From assembly GCF_019145195.1 (NCBI RefSeq), contig NZ_JAHSTW010000001.1, positions 620,001-684,000 on the forward strand: DNA of 64,000 nucleotides, written 5' to 3'. Numbering within the stretch: position 1 is the stretch's first letter; each line of letters opens with the position of its first letter. The notes beneath the pieces were generated by a model. That model had not been told where the DNA came from. It did not search any database and saw nothing but the letters and a program-made list of their open reading frames with translations. The translations under genes and the position numbers were made by a program. This stretch comes from Pseudomonas siliginis. Lineage in GTDB: Bacteria > Pseudomonadota > Gammaproteobacteria > Pseudomonadales > Pseudomonadaceae. This document shows positions 8,537 through 16,929 of the stretch, piece after piece.

Positions 8537-9646
8537 ATGGCCTTCAACAGCATCGAAGAAATCATCGAAGATTATCGCCTCGGCAAAATGGTCCTGCTGG
8601 TCGATGACGAAGACCGCGAGAACGAAGGCGACCTGCTGTTGGCCGCCGACCGTTGCACGCCGGAGGCTATCAGCTTCATGGCCCGCGAAGCACGCGGGCT
8701 GATCTGCCTGACCCTCACCGACGAACATTGCCAGCGTCTGGGCCTGGAGCAAATGGTACCCGCCAACGGCAGCGTGTTCAGCACTGCATTTACCGTGTCG
8801 ATCGAAGCGGCGGTCGGCGTGACCACCGGCATTTCCGCAGCAGATCGGGCCTGCACTGTTGCCGCCGCCGTGGCGCCAAATGCCCGCGCCGAAGATCTGG
8901 TGCAGCCAGGCCACATCTTCCCGTTGCGCGCCAAGGAAGGTGGCGTGCTGACCCGCGCCGGGCACACCGAGGCCGGCTGCGACTTGGCGCGTCTGGCCGG
9001 TTTCACCCCGGCCTCGGTGATCGTCGAAGTGATGAATGACGACGGCACCATGGCGCGCCGCCCGGATCTGGAGCAGTTCGCGCGCAAGCACGGGATCAAG
9101 ATTGGCACCATTGCCGACCTCATCCACTATCGCCTGAGCACAGAGCACACCATCGAACGCATCGGTGAACGTGAGCTGCCGACGGTGCATGGCACGTTCC
9201 GTTTGATCACCTTCGAAGATCGCATCGAAGGCGGTGTGCACATGGCGATGGTCATGGGCGATCTGCGCCGCGAAGAGCCGACGCTGGTGCGCGTGCATGT
9301 GATCGATCCGCTGCGTGATTTGGTCGGCGCCGAGTACAGCGGGCCGACGAACTGGACCCTGTGGGCGGCGCTGCAACGGGTCGCGGCGGAAGGTCATGGG
9401 GTTGTGGTGGTGCTGGCCAACCATGAATCATCGCAGGCGTTGCTCGAGCGCGTGCCGCAGTTGACACAGCCGCCACGGCAGTTCAGCCGCTCGCAATCGC
9501 GGATTTATTCCGAGGTCGGGACTGGGGCGCAGATTCTGCAGAATCTGGGGGTGGGCAAGTTGCGCCACCTCGGCCCGCCGCTTAAGTACGCGGGGTTGAC
9601 CGGGTATGACCTTGAGGTGGTTGAGAGCATTCCGTTCACCGAATAA
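8537..9646 (+). CDS. ribBX: RibBX: DHBP synthase with a degenerate GTP-cyclohydrolase-II-like domain
   Basis: A 369-residue fusion. Residues 1-205 are 3,4-dihydroxy-2-butanone-4-phosphate synthase, which makes the four-carbon unit of riboflavin from ribulose 5-phosphate; [10 protein letters not shown] and [13 protein letters not shown] are the metal and substrate motifs. The C-terminal half aligns with RibA, but the three zinc Cys residues (normally within ECLTGD and RCDCG) are absent: this protein reads [19 protein letters not shown]. It therefore matches the proteobacterial RibBX variant and should not be a GTP cyclohydrolase. The gene follows operator 2 and is not in a riboflavin operon, so it is probably a dedicated copy that raises flavin supply when the flavin monooxygenase is induced. 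Confidence 0.9.
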   Translation: MAFNSIEEIIEDYRLGKMVLLVDDEDRENEGDLLLAADRCTPEAISFMAREARGLICLTLTDEHCQRLGLEQMVPANGSVFSTAFTVSIEAAVGVTTGISAADRACTVAAAVAPNARAEDLVQPGHIFPLRAKEGGVLTRAGHTEAGCDLARLAGFTPASVIVEVMNDDGTMARRPDLEQFARKHGIKIGTIADLIHYRLSTEHTIERIGERELPTVHGTFRLITFEDRIEGGVHMAMVMGDLRREEPTLVRVHVIDPLRDLVGAEYSGPTNWTLWAALQRVAAEGHGVVVVLANHESSQALLERVPQLTQPPRQFSRSQSRIYSEVGTGAQILQNLGVGKLRHLGPPLKYAGLTGYDLEVVESIPFTE

Positions 9647-9668
9647 CCCGAGCCCAGCACAAACCCCA

Positions 9669-9756
9669 TGTGGGAGCGAGCCTGCTCGCGAAAGCGATGT
9701 GTCAGTCGACTTGAATGTTGAATGATCCACCGCTTCGCGAGCAGGCTCGCTCCCAC
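9669..9756. repeat. REP inverted pair
   Basis: Facing REP copies of the GAGCGAGCCTGCTCGCGA type lie downstream of ribBX. They take up the first part of the 322-base gap before the ABC transporter operon; the second part holds the promoter and operator at 9836-9875. Confidence 0.9.
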
Positions 9757-9835
9757 AAGGGTTTTGCATTTCAAATCCATTGTCCTGAACTCATCAAAAA
9801 AACAGATCCGCCAGATAACCGGTAAGGCAAAGTGC

Positions 9836-9875
9836 TTGCACAAAGTTTGGAATACCATAATATGATATTCCATAG
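9836..9875 (+). promoter_or_regulatory. Promoter with predicted GntR operator 3, ABC importer operon
   Basis: TGGAATACCATAATAT (9848-9863) is the reverse-orientation form of the operator with one change in the core. TGGAATA also pairs with TATTCCA (9866-9872) as an 11-base-spaced inverted repeat. A possible -35 TTGCAC lies just upstream and the -10 would fall within the operator. The segment AAAGTTTGGAATACCATAAT is found complementary in front of the NCS1 permease gene at 42.9 kb. Confidence 0.7.
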
Positions 9876-9968
9876 ACCGGACGAACCGAAGAACCGTCCA
9901 GCTACTGCTCCCGACAGGCGGGCAACAACGCAAGGCCCGCTCAAAAACACAACAATGAGGGCGTGAAC

Positions 9969-10994
9969 ATGGTGTTGAACAAAGCTGCAACCGCGATCTT
10001 TTTCGCGGGACTGCTCAGCGTTACCGGCCAGGCTGCAATGGCTGCCGAAAGCGTGAATTTTGTCAGCTGGGGCGGTAGCACCCAGGATGCGCAGAAACAG
10101 GCCTGGGCCGATCCGTTCAGCAAGGCCAGCGGCATCACCGTCGTCCAGGACGGCCCCACCGACTACGGCAAACTCAAAGCCATGGTCGAAAGCGGCAACG
10201 TGCAGTGGGACGTGGTCGATGTCGAAGCCGATTTCGCCCTGCGCGCCGCTGCCGAAGGCCTGCTCGAACCCCTCGACTTCAAAGTGATCCAGCGCGACAG
10301 GATCGACCCGCGCTTCGTCAGCGATCACGGCGTCGGCTCGTTCTTCTTCTCCTTCGTCCTCGGCTACAACGAGGGCAAGCTCGGCGCCAACAAGCCGCAG
10401 GACTGGAGCGCGCTGTTCGACACCAAGACCTACCCGGGCAAACGCGCCCTGTACAAATGGCCAAGCCCCGGCGTGCTCGAACTGGCGCTGCTGGCCGACG
10501 GCGTTGCGGCTGACAAGCTCTACCCGCTGGATCTGGATCGCGCCTTCAAGAAACTCGACACCATCAAGAAAGACATCGTCTGGTGGGGCGGCGGCGCGCA
10601 GTCGCAGCAACTGCTGGCGTCCGGCGAAGCGAGCATGGGCCAGTTCTGGAATGGCCGTGTGCACGCCTTGCAGGAAGATGGCGCGCCGGTCGGCGTGAGC
10701 TGGAAACAGAACCTGGTCATGGCCGACATTCTGGTCATCCCCAAAGGCTCGAAAAACAAAGATGCGGCGATGAAGTTCCTCGCCAATGCCAGCAGCGCCA
10801 AAGGCCAGGCCGACTTCTCCAACCTGACCGCCTACGCGCCGGTCAACCTCGACAGTGTGGAGCGTCTGGATTCGACGCTGGCCCCCAACCTGCCGACGGC
10901 TTACGCCAAGGATCAGATCACCCTTGATTTCGCTTACTGGGCCAAGAACGGTCCGGCTATCGCGACACGGTGGAACGAATGGCTGGTCAAATGA
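9969..10994 (+). CDS. ABC importer substrate-binding protein, PotD/spermidine-putrescine type
   Basis: A 341-residue secreted binding protein. The signal peptide is MVLNKAATAIFFAGLLSVTG and so on, with cleavage near AMAAES, followed by VNFVSWGGSTQDAQKQAW, the usual start of the polyamine-type family. GAGGG sits seven bases before the ATG at 9969; an in-frame GTG two codons upstream is less likely. The protein would capture the substrate in the periplasm for the two permeases and the ATPase encoded next. Members of this family bind polyamines, other amines, amino acids and some organic acids, so the ligand is open. The operon has its own operator 3, which ties it to the flavin-monooxygenase regulon. 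Confidence 0.9.
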   Translation: MVLNKAATAIFFAGLLSVTGQAAMAAESVNFVSWGGSTQDAQKQAWADPFSKASGITVVQDGPTDYGKLKAMVESGNVQWDVVDVEADFALRAAAEGLLEPLDFKVIQRDRIDPRFVSDHGVGSFFFSFVLGYNEGKLGANKPQDWSALFDTKTYPGKRALYKWPSPGVLELALLADGVAADKLYPLDLDRAFKKLDTIKKDIVWWGGGAQSQQLLASGEASMGQFWNGRVHALQEDGAPVGVSWKQNLVMADILVIPKGSKNKDAAMKFLANASSAKGQADFSNLTAYAPVNLDSVERLDSTLAPNLPTAYAKDQITLDFAYWAKNGPAIATRWNEWLVK

Positions 10995-11899
10995 AAATCG
11001 CGGCCACTGCGCCCCGTCCTTCCACTGCCACCGGGAGCGCCGCCGGCGCTGCCGGTTCGGCTTTCAAGCAACGCTGGCGCGGCGCCGGCAACCTCGTTCC
11101 GGCGCTGCTGTTCCTCGGCCTGTTCTTTCTCGCGCCGTTGATTGGCCTGCTGCTGCGCGGTGTGCTGGAACCTGTACCTGGCCTTGGCAACTACGAACAA
11201 CTGTTCGCCAATTCGGCCTATGCGCGAGTGCTGCTCAACACCTTTTCGGTGGCCGGGCTGGTGACGCTGTTCAGCCTGCTCCTAGGTTTTCCGCTGGCCT
11301 GGGCGATCACCCTGGTGCCGCGCGGTTGGGGGCGCTGGATCCTCAACATCGTCCTGCTGTCGATGTGGACCAGCCTGCTCGCCCGCACCTATTCGTGGCT
11401 GGTGTTGCTGCAAGCCTCGGGGGTGATCAACAAGGCGCTGATGGCGCTGGGCATCATCGATCAACCGCTGGAGATGGTGCACAACCTCACGGGCGTGGTG
11501 ATCGGCATGAGCTACATCATGATCCCGTTCATCGTGCTGCCGTTGCAGGCGACCATGCAGGCCATCGACCCGATGATCCTGCAGGCCGGCTCGATCTGTG
11601 GCGCCAGCCCGTGGACCAACTTCTTCCGGGTGTTCCTGCCGCTGTGCCGGCCGGGTCTGGCGTCCGGCGGCTTGATGGTATTCGTGATGTCGCTCGGTTA
11701 CTACGTCACCCCCGCTTTGCTGGGCGGGGCGCAGAACATGATGCTGCCGGAGTTCATCATTCAGCAGGTGCAATCGTTCCTCAACTGGGGCCTGGCCAGT
11801 GCCGGCGCCGCGTTGCTGATCGCAATCACCCTGGTGTTGTTCTACTTCTACCTGAAGCTTCAACCGGAATCCCCGGTTGGCGCCAGTAATGCGAGGTAA
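10991..11899 (+). CDS. ABC importer permease, PotB type
   Basis: A 302-residue inner-membrane protein. A Pro/Ala-rich tail of about 35 residues is followed by six predicted membrane helices, beginning with LVPALLFLGLFFLAPLIGLL. The ATPase-docking loop has the conserved pattern GASPWTNFFRVFLPLCRPG. The ATG at 10991 overlaps the stop of the binding-protein gene by four bases, which decides between it and two upstream in-frame starts. It forms the membrane channel with the next gene product. Confidence 0.9.
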   Translation: MKIAATAPRPSTATGSAAGAAGSAFKQRWRGAGNLVPALLFLGLFFLAPLIGLLLRGVLEPVPGLGNYEQLFANSAYARVLLNTFSVAGLVTLFSLLLGFPLAWAITLVPRGWGRWILNIVLLSMWTSLLARTYSWLVLLQASGVINKALMALGIIDQPLEMVHNLTGVVIGMSYIMIPFIVLPLQATMQAIDPMILQAGSICGASPWTNFFRVFLPLCRPGLASGGLMVFVMSLGYYVTPALLGGAQNMMLPEFIIQQVQSFLNWGLASAGAALLIAITLVLFYFYLKLQPESPVGASNAR

Positions 11900-11905
11900 G
11901 CCGAC

Positions 11906-12715
11906 ATGCTCCTGACCCCCAATGCCATGAGCCGGCGCATGCGTTTCGGCCTCTACGCTACGACTGGACTGATCGGTCTGTTCCTGCTGTTGCCGATCGT
12001 GTTCATCGTGCTGCTCTCGTTCGGCTCCTCGCAGTGGCTGGTGTTCCCGCCACCGGGCTGGACGCTGAAATGGTACGGCCAGTTCTTCTCCAATCCCGAC
12101 TGGATGAACGCCGCTGCCGCCAGCCTCAAGGTTGCCGTGCTGACCACGATCTGCGCCGTGGCCCTCGGTTTGCCGACCGCGTTTGCGCTGGTGCGCGGGC
12201 GCTTTCCCGGCCGCGAGATGCTCTACGGCCTGTTTACCCTGCCGATGATCGTGCCGCTGGTGATCATCGCCGTGGCGGTGTATGCGCTGTTTCTCAAGCT
12301 CGGCTACACCGGGACCATGTTCGCCTTCGTCGTCAGCCATGTGATCGTCGCGCTGCCGTTCACCATCATCTCGATCATCAACTCGCTGAAGCTGTTCGAT
12401 CAGTCGATTGAAGACGCGGCGGTAATCTGCGGTGCCTCGCGCCTGCAAGCGGTGTTCAAGGTGACGTTCCCGGCGATCCGCCCGGGCATGGTCGCCGGCG
12501 CCCTCTTCGCCTTCCTCGTTTCGTGGGACGAAGTGGTGCTCAGCGTGATGATGGCGAGCCCGACTCTGCAAACCCTTCCCGTGAAAATGTGGACCACTTT
12601 GCGCCAGGACCTGACCCCGGTGATCGCCGTCGCTTCGACGCTGCTGATCGGCCTGTCGGTATTGGTCATGGTGATCGCCGCCGCCCTGCGCCGGCGCAAC
12701 GAAATCAGCGCCTGA
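11906..12715 (+). CDS. ABC importer permease, PotC type
   Basis: A 269-residue inner-membrane protein with six predicted helices and the coupling-loop signature GASRLQAVFKVTFPAIRPGM. It begins six bases after the first permease gene and pairs with that protein in the membrane. The sequence is typical of PotC/YdcV relatives, with no unusual feature. Confidence 0.9.
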   Translation: MLLTPNAMSRRMRFGLYATTGLIGLFLLLPIVFIVLLSFGSSQWLVFPPPGWTLKWYGQFFSNPDWMNAAAASLKVAVLTTICAVALGLPTAFALVRGRFPGREMLYGLFTLPMIVPLVIIAVAVYALFLKLGYTGTMFAFVVSHVIVALPFTIISIINSLKLFDQSIEDAAVICGASRLQAVFKVTFPAIRPGMVAGALFAFLVSWDEVVLSVMMASPTLQTLPVKMWTTLRQDLTPVIAVASTLLIGLSVLVMVIAAALRRRNEISA

Positions 12716-12732
12716 GCGCCCAGGAGTACGAC

Positions 12733-13887
12733 ATGAGTGCCGTGATCAAAGACGCATCCCAGCAGAGCGACAAACCCCTGGTCAGCCTGCGCAACCTGAA
12801 CAAGCACTACGGCGATTTCGCTGCCGTCGATAACATCTCGCTGGACATCAAGGACGGTGAATTCCTCACGTTCCTCGGCTCCAGCGGCTCGGGCAAAAGC
12901 ACCACGCTGTCGATGCTCGCCGGTTTTGAAACACCGAGCAGCGGCGAGATCCTCGTCAATGGCCAGTCGCTGGTCAACGTGCCGCCGCACAAGCGCGACA
13001 TCGGCATGGTCTTTCAGCGTTACTCGCTGTTCCCGCATCTGTCGGTGCGCGACAACATCGCCTTCCCTTTGGCGATTCGCAAACTGGCTGCCGCCGAGCG
13101 TGAAAAACGCGTCGATGCGATGTTGAAGCTGGTGCAGCTCGAACAGTTCGCCCATCGCCGCCCTTCGCAACTGTCCGGAGGCCAGCAACAACGTGTTGCC
13201 ATCGCGCGGGCGCTGGTTTACGAGCCGCGAATCCTGCTGATGGACGAACCATTGGGCGCGCTGGACAAGAAACTGCGCGAGGACTTGCAGGATGAACTGC
13301 GCCAGCTGCACCGGCGCCTGGGCATCACCATCGTGTACGTGACCCACGACCAGGAAGAAGCCATGCGGCTGTCGCAACGCATCGCGATTTTCAGCCACGG
13401 CAAGATTGTCGGCTTGGGCAGCGGGTATGACCTTTATCAGAATCCGCCGAATGCCTTTGTCGCGTCGTTTCTGGGCAATTCGAACTTCCTCAAGCTCAAG
13501 GCACAAGGCAATGCAGCGGCGAGTTTCGAGGGGCAGTCATTGTCGATTCGGCTGACGTCCGGGTTGCACACTGATCAGGATGTGCTGCTGATGGTGCGGC
13601 CGGAACAGGCCTTGGCGCTGAGCACGCAGCAGGCGCTGGATGAGCCGCTGGCGGCGGGCTGGAATGAGGTGTCGGCGAACGTTGTGGAGGTGCTGTTTCT
13701 CGGTGAGAGCCAGACGTGCAGCGTGGTGACTGCGGGCGGGACGTCGATGACGGTGAAAGCCCTGTCGGCAGCGGGCATGACGCTCAAGGCCGGCGATCCG
13801 GTACGGGTGCGCTGGGCGACGGCGGATGCTTGTGTCTATACCGAATGGACCGAGAGCGATTTGAACAAGGCTGCCGGTGCCCACTAA
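12733..13887 (+). CDS. ABC importer ATPase, PotA type
   Basis: A 384-residue ATPase that powers the importer. It has a Walker A motif GSSGSGKST, Q-loop MVFQRYSLFPHLS, signature LSGGQQQRVAIARAL, Walker B RILLMDEP and the switch His in YVTHDQEEAM. The C-terminal 130 residues form the TOBE-type regulatory domain found in PotA and related proteins. AGGAG precedes the ATG at 12733. It is the last gene of the four-gene operon; a REP pair follows. Confidence 0.92.
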   Translation: MSAVIKDASQQSDKPLVSLRNLNKHYGDFAAVDNISLDIKDGEFLTFLGSSGSGKSTTLSMLAGFETPSSGEILVNGQSLVNVPPHKRDIGMVFQRYSLFPHLSVRDNIAFPLAIRKLAAAEREKRVDAMLKLVQLEQFAHRRPSQLSGGQQQRVAIARALVYEPRILLMDEPLGALDKKLREDLQDELRQLHRRLGITIVYVTHDQEEAMRLSQRIAIFSHGKIVGLGSGYDLYQNPPNAFVASFLGNSNFLKLKAQGNAAASFEGQSLSIRLTSGLHTDQDVLLMVRPEQALALSTQQALDEPLAAGWNEVSANVVEVLFLGESQTCSVVTAGGTSMTVKALSAAGMTLKAGDPVRVRWATADACVYTEWTESDLNKAAGAH

Positions 13888-13912
13888 AATTTTCAATCCA
13901 CTGAAATCCCCC

Positions 13913-14002
13913 TGTGGGAGCGAGCCTGCTCGCGAATGCGGTGTGTCATTCAACATTAATGGTGACTGACACATCCTTTTCGCGAGCAGGCTCGCTCCCA
14001 CA
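13913..14002. repeat. REP inverted pair
   Basis: Facing REP copies lie between the convergent 3' ends of the ABC ATPase gene and map. Confidence 0.9.
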
Positions 14003-14015
14003 GGTTCGGGATTGT

Positions 14016-14807
14016 TCAATTGATCGGGGAATACCCTTCAATCTCATCCGGCCAAGCCGTCAGCACTTCAAACCCGCTCTCCGTCACCGCGACCATATGC
14101 TCCCACTGCGCCGACAATGAGCCATCCTTGGTCAGCACCGTCCAGCCATCCGGCATGTTCTTCACATGGCGTTTGCCGGCGTTGAGCATCGGTTCGACGG
14201 TGAAAATCATTCCGGCCTTGAGCTTCAGCCCTTGATTGGGAAAGCCGTAATGCAGGATCTGCGGTTCGTCGTGATAGACCTTGCCGATGCCATGGCCACA
14301 GTACTCGCGCACCACGCTGAAGCCCTCCGCCTCCGCCAGGCTCTGGATCGCATGACCGATATCGCCCAGCGTCGCGCCCGGTTTCACTGCACGAATGCCC
14401 GCGCACATCGCATCGTAAGTGGTCTTGATCAGGTGCTGCGCCTCGGGGCTTGCCTCACCCACGACATACATGCGGCTGGTATCACCGAACCAGCCATCCT
14501 TGATCACGGCGATGTCGAGGTTGACGATGTCGCCGTCTTTCAATGGCGTACCCGATGGAATGCCGTGGCACACCACATCGTTGACCGACGCGCAGACGGT
14601 TTTCGGAAAGCCGTGATAACCGACGTTGGCTGGCACCGCCTTCTGCACATTGACGATGTAATCGTTGCACAGTCGATCCAGCTCATCGGTGGTCACGCCA
14701 GCCTTCACATGCGGCACCAGCATTGCCAGCACTTCAGCGGCGAGTTTGCCGGCGGCGCGGGATTTTTCGATGTCGGCCGGCGTGTTGATCTTGATCTGGT
14801 TTCTCAT
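14016..14807 (-). CDS. map: Methionine aminopeptidase, type I
   Basis: A 263-residue enzyme that removes the N-terminal Met from new proteins. The metal ligands are visible: Asp in NLDIAVIKDGWFGD (two Asp), His in CGHGIGKVYH, Glu in FTVEPML and Glu in AQWEHMVAVTE. The ATG at 14807 gives MRNQIKINTPADIEKSR and overlaps the ParD-like stop by four bases; the longer frame would add 25 unlikely residues. It is not next to rpsB/tsf, where the main map gene of pseudomonads usually lies, so this is probably the accessory copy that is found with a ParD-like gene. Confidence 0.92.
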   Translation of the reverse strand: MRNQIKINTPADIEKSRAAGKLAAEVLAMLVPHVKAGVTTDELDRLCNDYIVNVQKAVPANVGYHGFPKTVCASVNDVVCHGIPSGTPLKDGDIVNLDIAVIKDGWFGDTSRMYVVGEASPEAQHLIKTTYDAMCAGIRAVKPGATLGDIGHAIQSLAEAEGFSVVREYCGHGIGKVYHDEPQILHYGFPNQGLKLKAGMIFTVEPMLNAGKRHVKNMPDGWTVLTKDGSLSAQWEHMVAVTESGFEVLTAWPDEIEGYSPIN

Positions 14808-15031
14808 GCGCTGACGGCTTCCTGAGTCAGTTGTTGCAGATCCAGTCCGCCGTTTTGTTCGGCGCGGATCAGCAGGCGGCAAATGGCGCTGTGGTCGAGA
14901 TTGGGATGCAGCTCGGCGAGCATGCCGATGCGCATCCAGTGCTCGGCCTGCGCGTTGATCGAGCGGCTGAGGGCGTTGCTGGAGATGCGCAGGTTCTCGT
15001 GCATGTCCTCTGAAATCTTTACGATGCCCAT
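14804..15031 (-). CDS. ParD-like antitoxin-family protein
   Basis: A 75-residue protein (MGIVKISEDMHENLRISSNA) of the ParD-like family, with the start of a ribbon-helix-helix fold: a short beta strand VKISEDMHENLRI, then two helices. It would bind DNA as a dimer. No ParE toxin gene is nearby. Instead it is translationally coupled by a 4-base overlap to map, an arrangement I know from other proteobacteria. The palindrome at 15043-15066 just upstream is a good candidate for its own operator. Confidence 0.75.
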   Translation of the reverse strand: MGIVKISEDMHENLRISSNALSRSINAQAEHWMRIGMLAELHPNLDHSAICRLLIRAEQNGGLDLQQLTQEAVSA

Positions 15032-15042
15032 ATATGAATCCG

Positions 15043-15066
15043 ATACGATGTGTATATGTATCGTAT
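15043..15066. promoter_or_regulatory. Inverted repeat upstream of the ParD-like/map operon
   Basis: ATACGAT and ATCGTAT are separated by 10 A/T-rich bases, which also look partly symmetric. The site lies 12 bases before the ParD-like start, where a ribbon-helix-helix autoregulator would bind. Confidence 0.5.
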
Positions 15067-15095
15067 ATTAGCCAAGCCTTACGCAGAATTGCAAA

Positions 15096-15953
15096 TCAAC
15101 CCAGCGCCGCATCAAAAAAGGATGAGATGAGCCGACTGGAACGCCGTTCGGCCAAACAGTACAGATACGTCTCGGTGAACAGCTCTTCGCCCTCGATTCT
15201 GATCGTGCGGATTCTCGGGTCGGCAATAAACTCCGCTTCTGACACCACCCCCAACCCCAGCCCACGCACCACCGCTTCACGTAGGGCCTCACGACTGCCG
15301 ACTTCCATGGCGATACGCGGTTTGACCTGCGCCGCATTCAGCGCCTGTTCCAGCACCAGTCGGGTGGTCGAGCCGGGCTCGCGTTGCAGCAGCCTCTGCC
15401 CTTCCAATTCCTCCAGCCGCACGCTGCCACGATTAGCCAGCGGATGTTCATGGTGGGCAAACAGAATGATCGCGTGCCGCGCATAACGCACCGCGCACAA
15501 CGCCGGATCATCTTGCCGCCCCGCCAGCACGGCGATGTCGGTCACATAGTTTTCCAGATCCGACAGCACTTGAGCCGAGTTGCCGACGCGGATCGACACG
15601 TCGATATTCGGATGCAGTTGCAAATAGCTGTCGACCATCTCGATCACATGAAACGGTCCCACTGCACCGACCTTGAGCTGGCCGCTGTCGAGCCGCCCGG
15701 AATCGCGCAGCAGGTTGTGCGCTTCCAGCTCCAGCAAGGCAAGTCGTTGCGCGATTGGCAGCAACTGCCGACCAACATCCGACAACTCTATCCGCCGCCC
15801 ACGCCGGTGAAAAAGCTCGACGTTGTGCTGACGTTCCAGGCTTTGCACCTGCGTGGTCAGTGTTGGCTGGCTGAGCCCAGTCGCCCGCGCACCGGCACTG
15901 AAGCTGCCGTGACGGGCAACGGCGAGAAAGGCCCGCAATTTGGCGCTCGACAT
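15096..15953 (-). CDS. LysR regulator of the phosphonate locus
   Basis: A 285-residue LysR-type regulator. The N-terminal helix-turn-helix reads AFLAVARHGSFSAGARATGLSQPTLTTQV in outline, and the C-terminal effector domain has GSREALREAVVRGLGLGVVSE. It is divergent from the PhnD-type binding-protein gene and resembles the LysR proteins associated with aminoethylphosphonate catabolism. It therefore probably activates phosphonate uptake in response to a phosphonate ligand. A related but distinct LysR protein lies at the other end of the locus (21177-22046). Confidence 0.85.
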   Translation of the reverse strand: MSSAKLRAFLAVARHGSFSAGARATGLSQPTLTTQVQSLERQHNVELFHRRGRRIELSDVGRQLLPIAQRLALLELEAHNLLRDSGRLDSGQLKVGAVGPFHVIEMVDSYLQLHPNIDVSIRVGNSAQVLSDLENYVTDIAVLAGRQDDPALCAVRYARHAIILFAHHEHPLANRGSVRLEELEGQRLLQREPGSTTRLVLEQALNAAQVKPRIAMEVGSREALREAVVRGLGLGVVSEAEFIADPRIRTIRIEGEELFTETYLYCLAERRSSRLISSFFDAALG

Positions 15954-16008
15954 CCATAGACTCCATCAATAGTTAGCTGCTGTTTCCCATATTGAATTGA
16001 TTGAATGA

Positions 16009-16022
16009 CTGTCACGTGACAG
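16009..16022. promoter_or_regulatory. 14-base perfect palindrome upstream of the phosphonate importer
   Basis: CTGTCACGTGACAG lies in the 109-base gap between the divergent LysR and binding-protein genes. It starts like a Pho-box half-site (CTGTCA), but the second half is inverted rather than direct. A LysR or other dimeric regulator site is a fair alternative. Confidence 0.45.
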
Positions 16023-16062
16023 ACCTAGCCTGTGGCAACTCCCAACCAAACCGTGGAATGCC

Positions 16063-16929
16063 ATGAAAACAATCAAACAGTTTCTGCGTGTCGCCAGCCT
16101 CACCGTCATTGCCCTCGGCGCCAGCCAGGTCTGGGCCAAAGACAAACTGACCATTGGTTTGATCCCCTCGGAAGACTCCCAGGCAATGATCGAATCGAGC
16201 AAGCAAGTGCTCGACGATCTGCAAAGCAAGATCGGCATGCCCGTGGTGCCGTTCGTGGCCACCGATTACAACGGCATCATTGAAGCGCTGCGTTCGGGCA
16301 AGCTCGATGTCGCTTACCTCGGGCCGTTCTCCTACGTGCTGGCGACCTCGGTGGCGGATGTCGAGGCGTTCTCAGTGGCGGTGACCAAGAAGACCGGCCA
16401 GAGCGCTTACAAAAGCGTGATTCTGGCGCGCAAGGACAGCGGCATTCATTCGCTGGCCGACCTGAAGGGGCATACGTTTGCATTCGTCGACCCGAGCTCA
16501 GCGTCCGGGCATCTGTTTCCCAAGGCTGGCCTTGAGCAGGCCGGTTTTGCTCCGGACAGCCTGTTCAAACGGGTAATTTTCTCCGGTTCTCACGACGCCA
16601 GCATCCTCGCGGTGGAGAACAGGAAAGTCGACGCAGCGGCCGTGGCTGACCGCATCTTCGCCAGTGCCGTGGCCAAAGGTGTGGTGAAGCAGGATGACTT
16701 CGAAATCGTCTGGAGTTCCAGGCCGATCCCCGAATCGCCGATGGTCTGGCGCAAGGCGCTCGATCCACAATTGAAGAAGAAGGTCGCCGACGCGCTGGCT
16801 TCAATCAAGGATGTGCCGTGGGGTGATCAGGGCGTGCTCAATGGTTTCCAGCCGACCACCGACGCCTCTTACGACGTAGTGCGCGAAACCGCCAAGGTGC
16901 TCGATCTCGATTTGCGGAGCATGAAATGA
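16063..16929 (+). CDS. phnD: Phosphonate ABC importer binding protein, PhnD type
   Basis: A 288-residue secreted protein. The signal peptide (MKTIKQFLRVASLTVIALGA) is cleaved near VWAKD, followed by KLTIGLIPSEDSQAM. AYLGPFSYVLA and FVDPSSASGHLFP are typical of the PhnD/PtxB family, which binds the phosphonate group in the cleft. It would capture a phosphonate or phosphite in the periplasm. The neighbouring phosphonoacetaldehyde hydrolase and alcohol dehydrogenase make an ethylphosphonate more likely than phosphite. The gene overlaps phnC by four bases. Confidence 0.9.
   Translation: MKTIKQFLRVASLTVIALGASQVWAKDKLTIGLIPSEDSQAMIESSKQVLDDLQSKIGMPVVPFVATDYNGIIEALRSGKLDVAYLGPFSYVLATSVADVEAFSVAVTKKTGQSAYKSVILARKDSGIHSLADLKGHTFAFVDPSSASGHLFPKAGLEQAGFAPDSLFKRVIFSGSHDASILAVENRKVDAAAVADRIFASAVAKGVVKQDDFEIVWSSRPIPESPMVWRKALDPQLKKKVADALASIKDVPWGDQGVLNGFQPTTDASYDVVRETAKVLDLDLRSMK

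Noticed and set aside
16009..16022. Pho box before the phosphonate importer
   Set aside because: Only one half-site matches; the second half is inverted instead of a direct repeat.
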